From the NCBI GenBank assembly GCA_964478815.1, contig CAYZKY010000166.1, positions 1-13,345 on the forward strand: 13,345 bases of DNA. Direction: 5' to 3'. The translations under genes were made by a program, and so were the position numbers. Below, piece after piece: positions 13,301 through 13,345 of the stretch (positions are counted from its first letter, which is position 1; the number at the start of each line of letters is the position of its first letter). The notes under the pieces were generated by a model. That model ran no database searches and was not told the origin of the DNA. It worked only from the letters and a program-made list of their open reading frames with translations. The stretch is from DASVNK01 sp964478815. GTDB taxonomy: Bacteria; Verrucomicrobiota; Verrucomicrobiia; Limisphaerales; SXQI01.

Positions 13301-13345
13301 ATGAAAACGAACCCCTCCAAAGCCAGCCCCCTCCACCACCTCGCC
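13301..13345 (+). CDS. Start of a new ORF, cut by the window end
   Basis: ATG 13301 opens MKTNPSKASPLHHLA and stays open to the last base. A basic, short start like this could precede a signal peptide, but too little is visible to say. The A-rich, G-poor leader before it, preceded by a hairpin, contrasts with the C-rich DNA around it and supports a real gene start. No clear ribosome binding site is seen. Product unknown. Confidence 0.4.
   Translation, partial: MKTNPSKASPLHHLA

Overview
The window reads as chromosomal DNA of a GC-rich bacterium, most likely a member of the Verrucomicrobiota (Opitutae-like or a relative). This rests on gene style rather than a marker gene. The best clue is a secreted BspA-type leucine-rich repeat protein with a GAVNFNN...FRTNPPVATGYFDGG N-terminal domain and a C-terminal domain ending in FYRFRFP, a layout I associate with this phylum. 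Most genes have strong G/C preference at third codon positions. No rRNA, tRNA, CRISPR array, intact transposase or phage gene is visible.

Left part (1-3464): a small hypothetical protein (100-309, +); trigger factor tig (482-1798, -) with a near-consensus sigma70 promoter; and, divergent from it, a secreted PQQ-type beta-propeller protein (1968-3464, +). A gene-poor stretch (3465-4282) follows, holding at best one doubtful minus-strand ORF whose stop codon overlaps that of the propeller gene.

Middle (4283-8391): four plus-strand genes without operon-like spacing. They are an arylamine N-acetyltransferase-family protein, a secreted hypothetical protein with a peptidase-like layout but no HEXXH, an NAD(P)-dependent aldehyde dehydrogenase, and nuoA (complex I subunit A), which stands alone without the other nuo genes. 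A cluster of short hairpins lies between the dehydrogenase and nuoA.

Right part (8442-13345): a Uma2-family putative nuclease (-), diverging from an Uup-type ABC-F ATPase (+). Then comes the most unusual region. The LRR protein gene (11408-12952, -) is bracketed by two 87-nt direct repeats. A decayed copy of its own 3' end lies further downstream, and several short-period repeats surround it: 9-nt units of two kinds, 7-nt units and a REP-like motif. A new plus-strand ORF begins at 13301 and runs off the end.

The genes do not form one pathway. They are mostly single-gene units, several with a putative -10 element only 6-7 nt before the start codon, which suggests leaderless mRNAs. The only candidate for a distinct system is the repeat-bracketed LRR cassette at the right.
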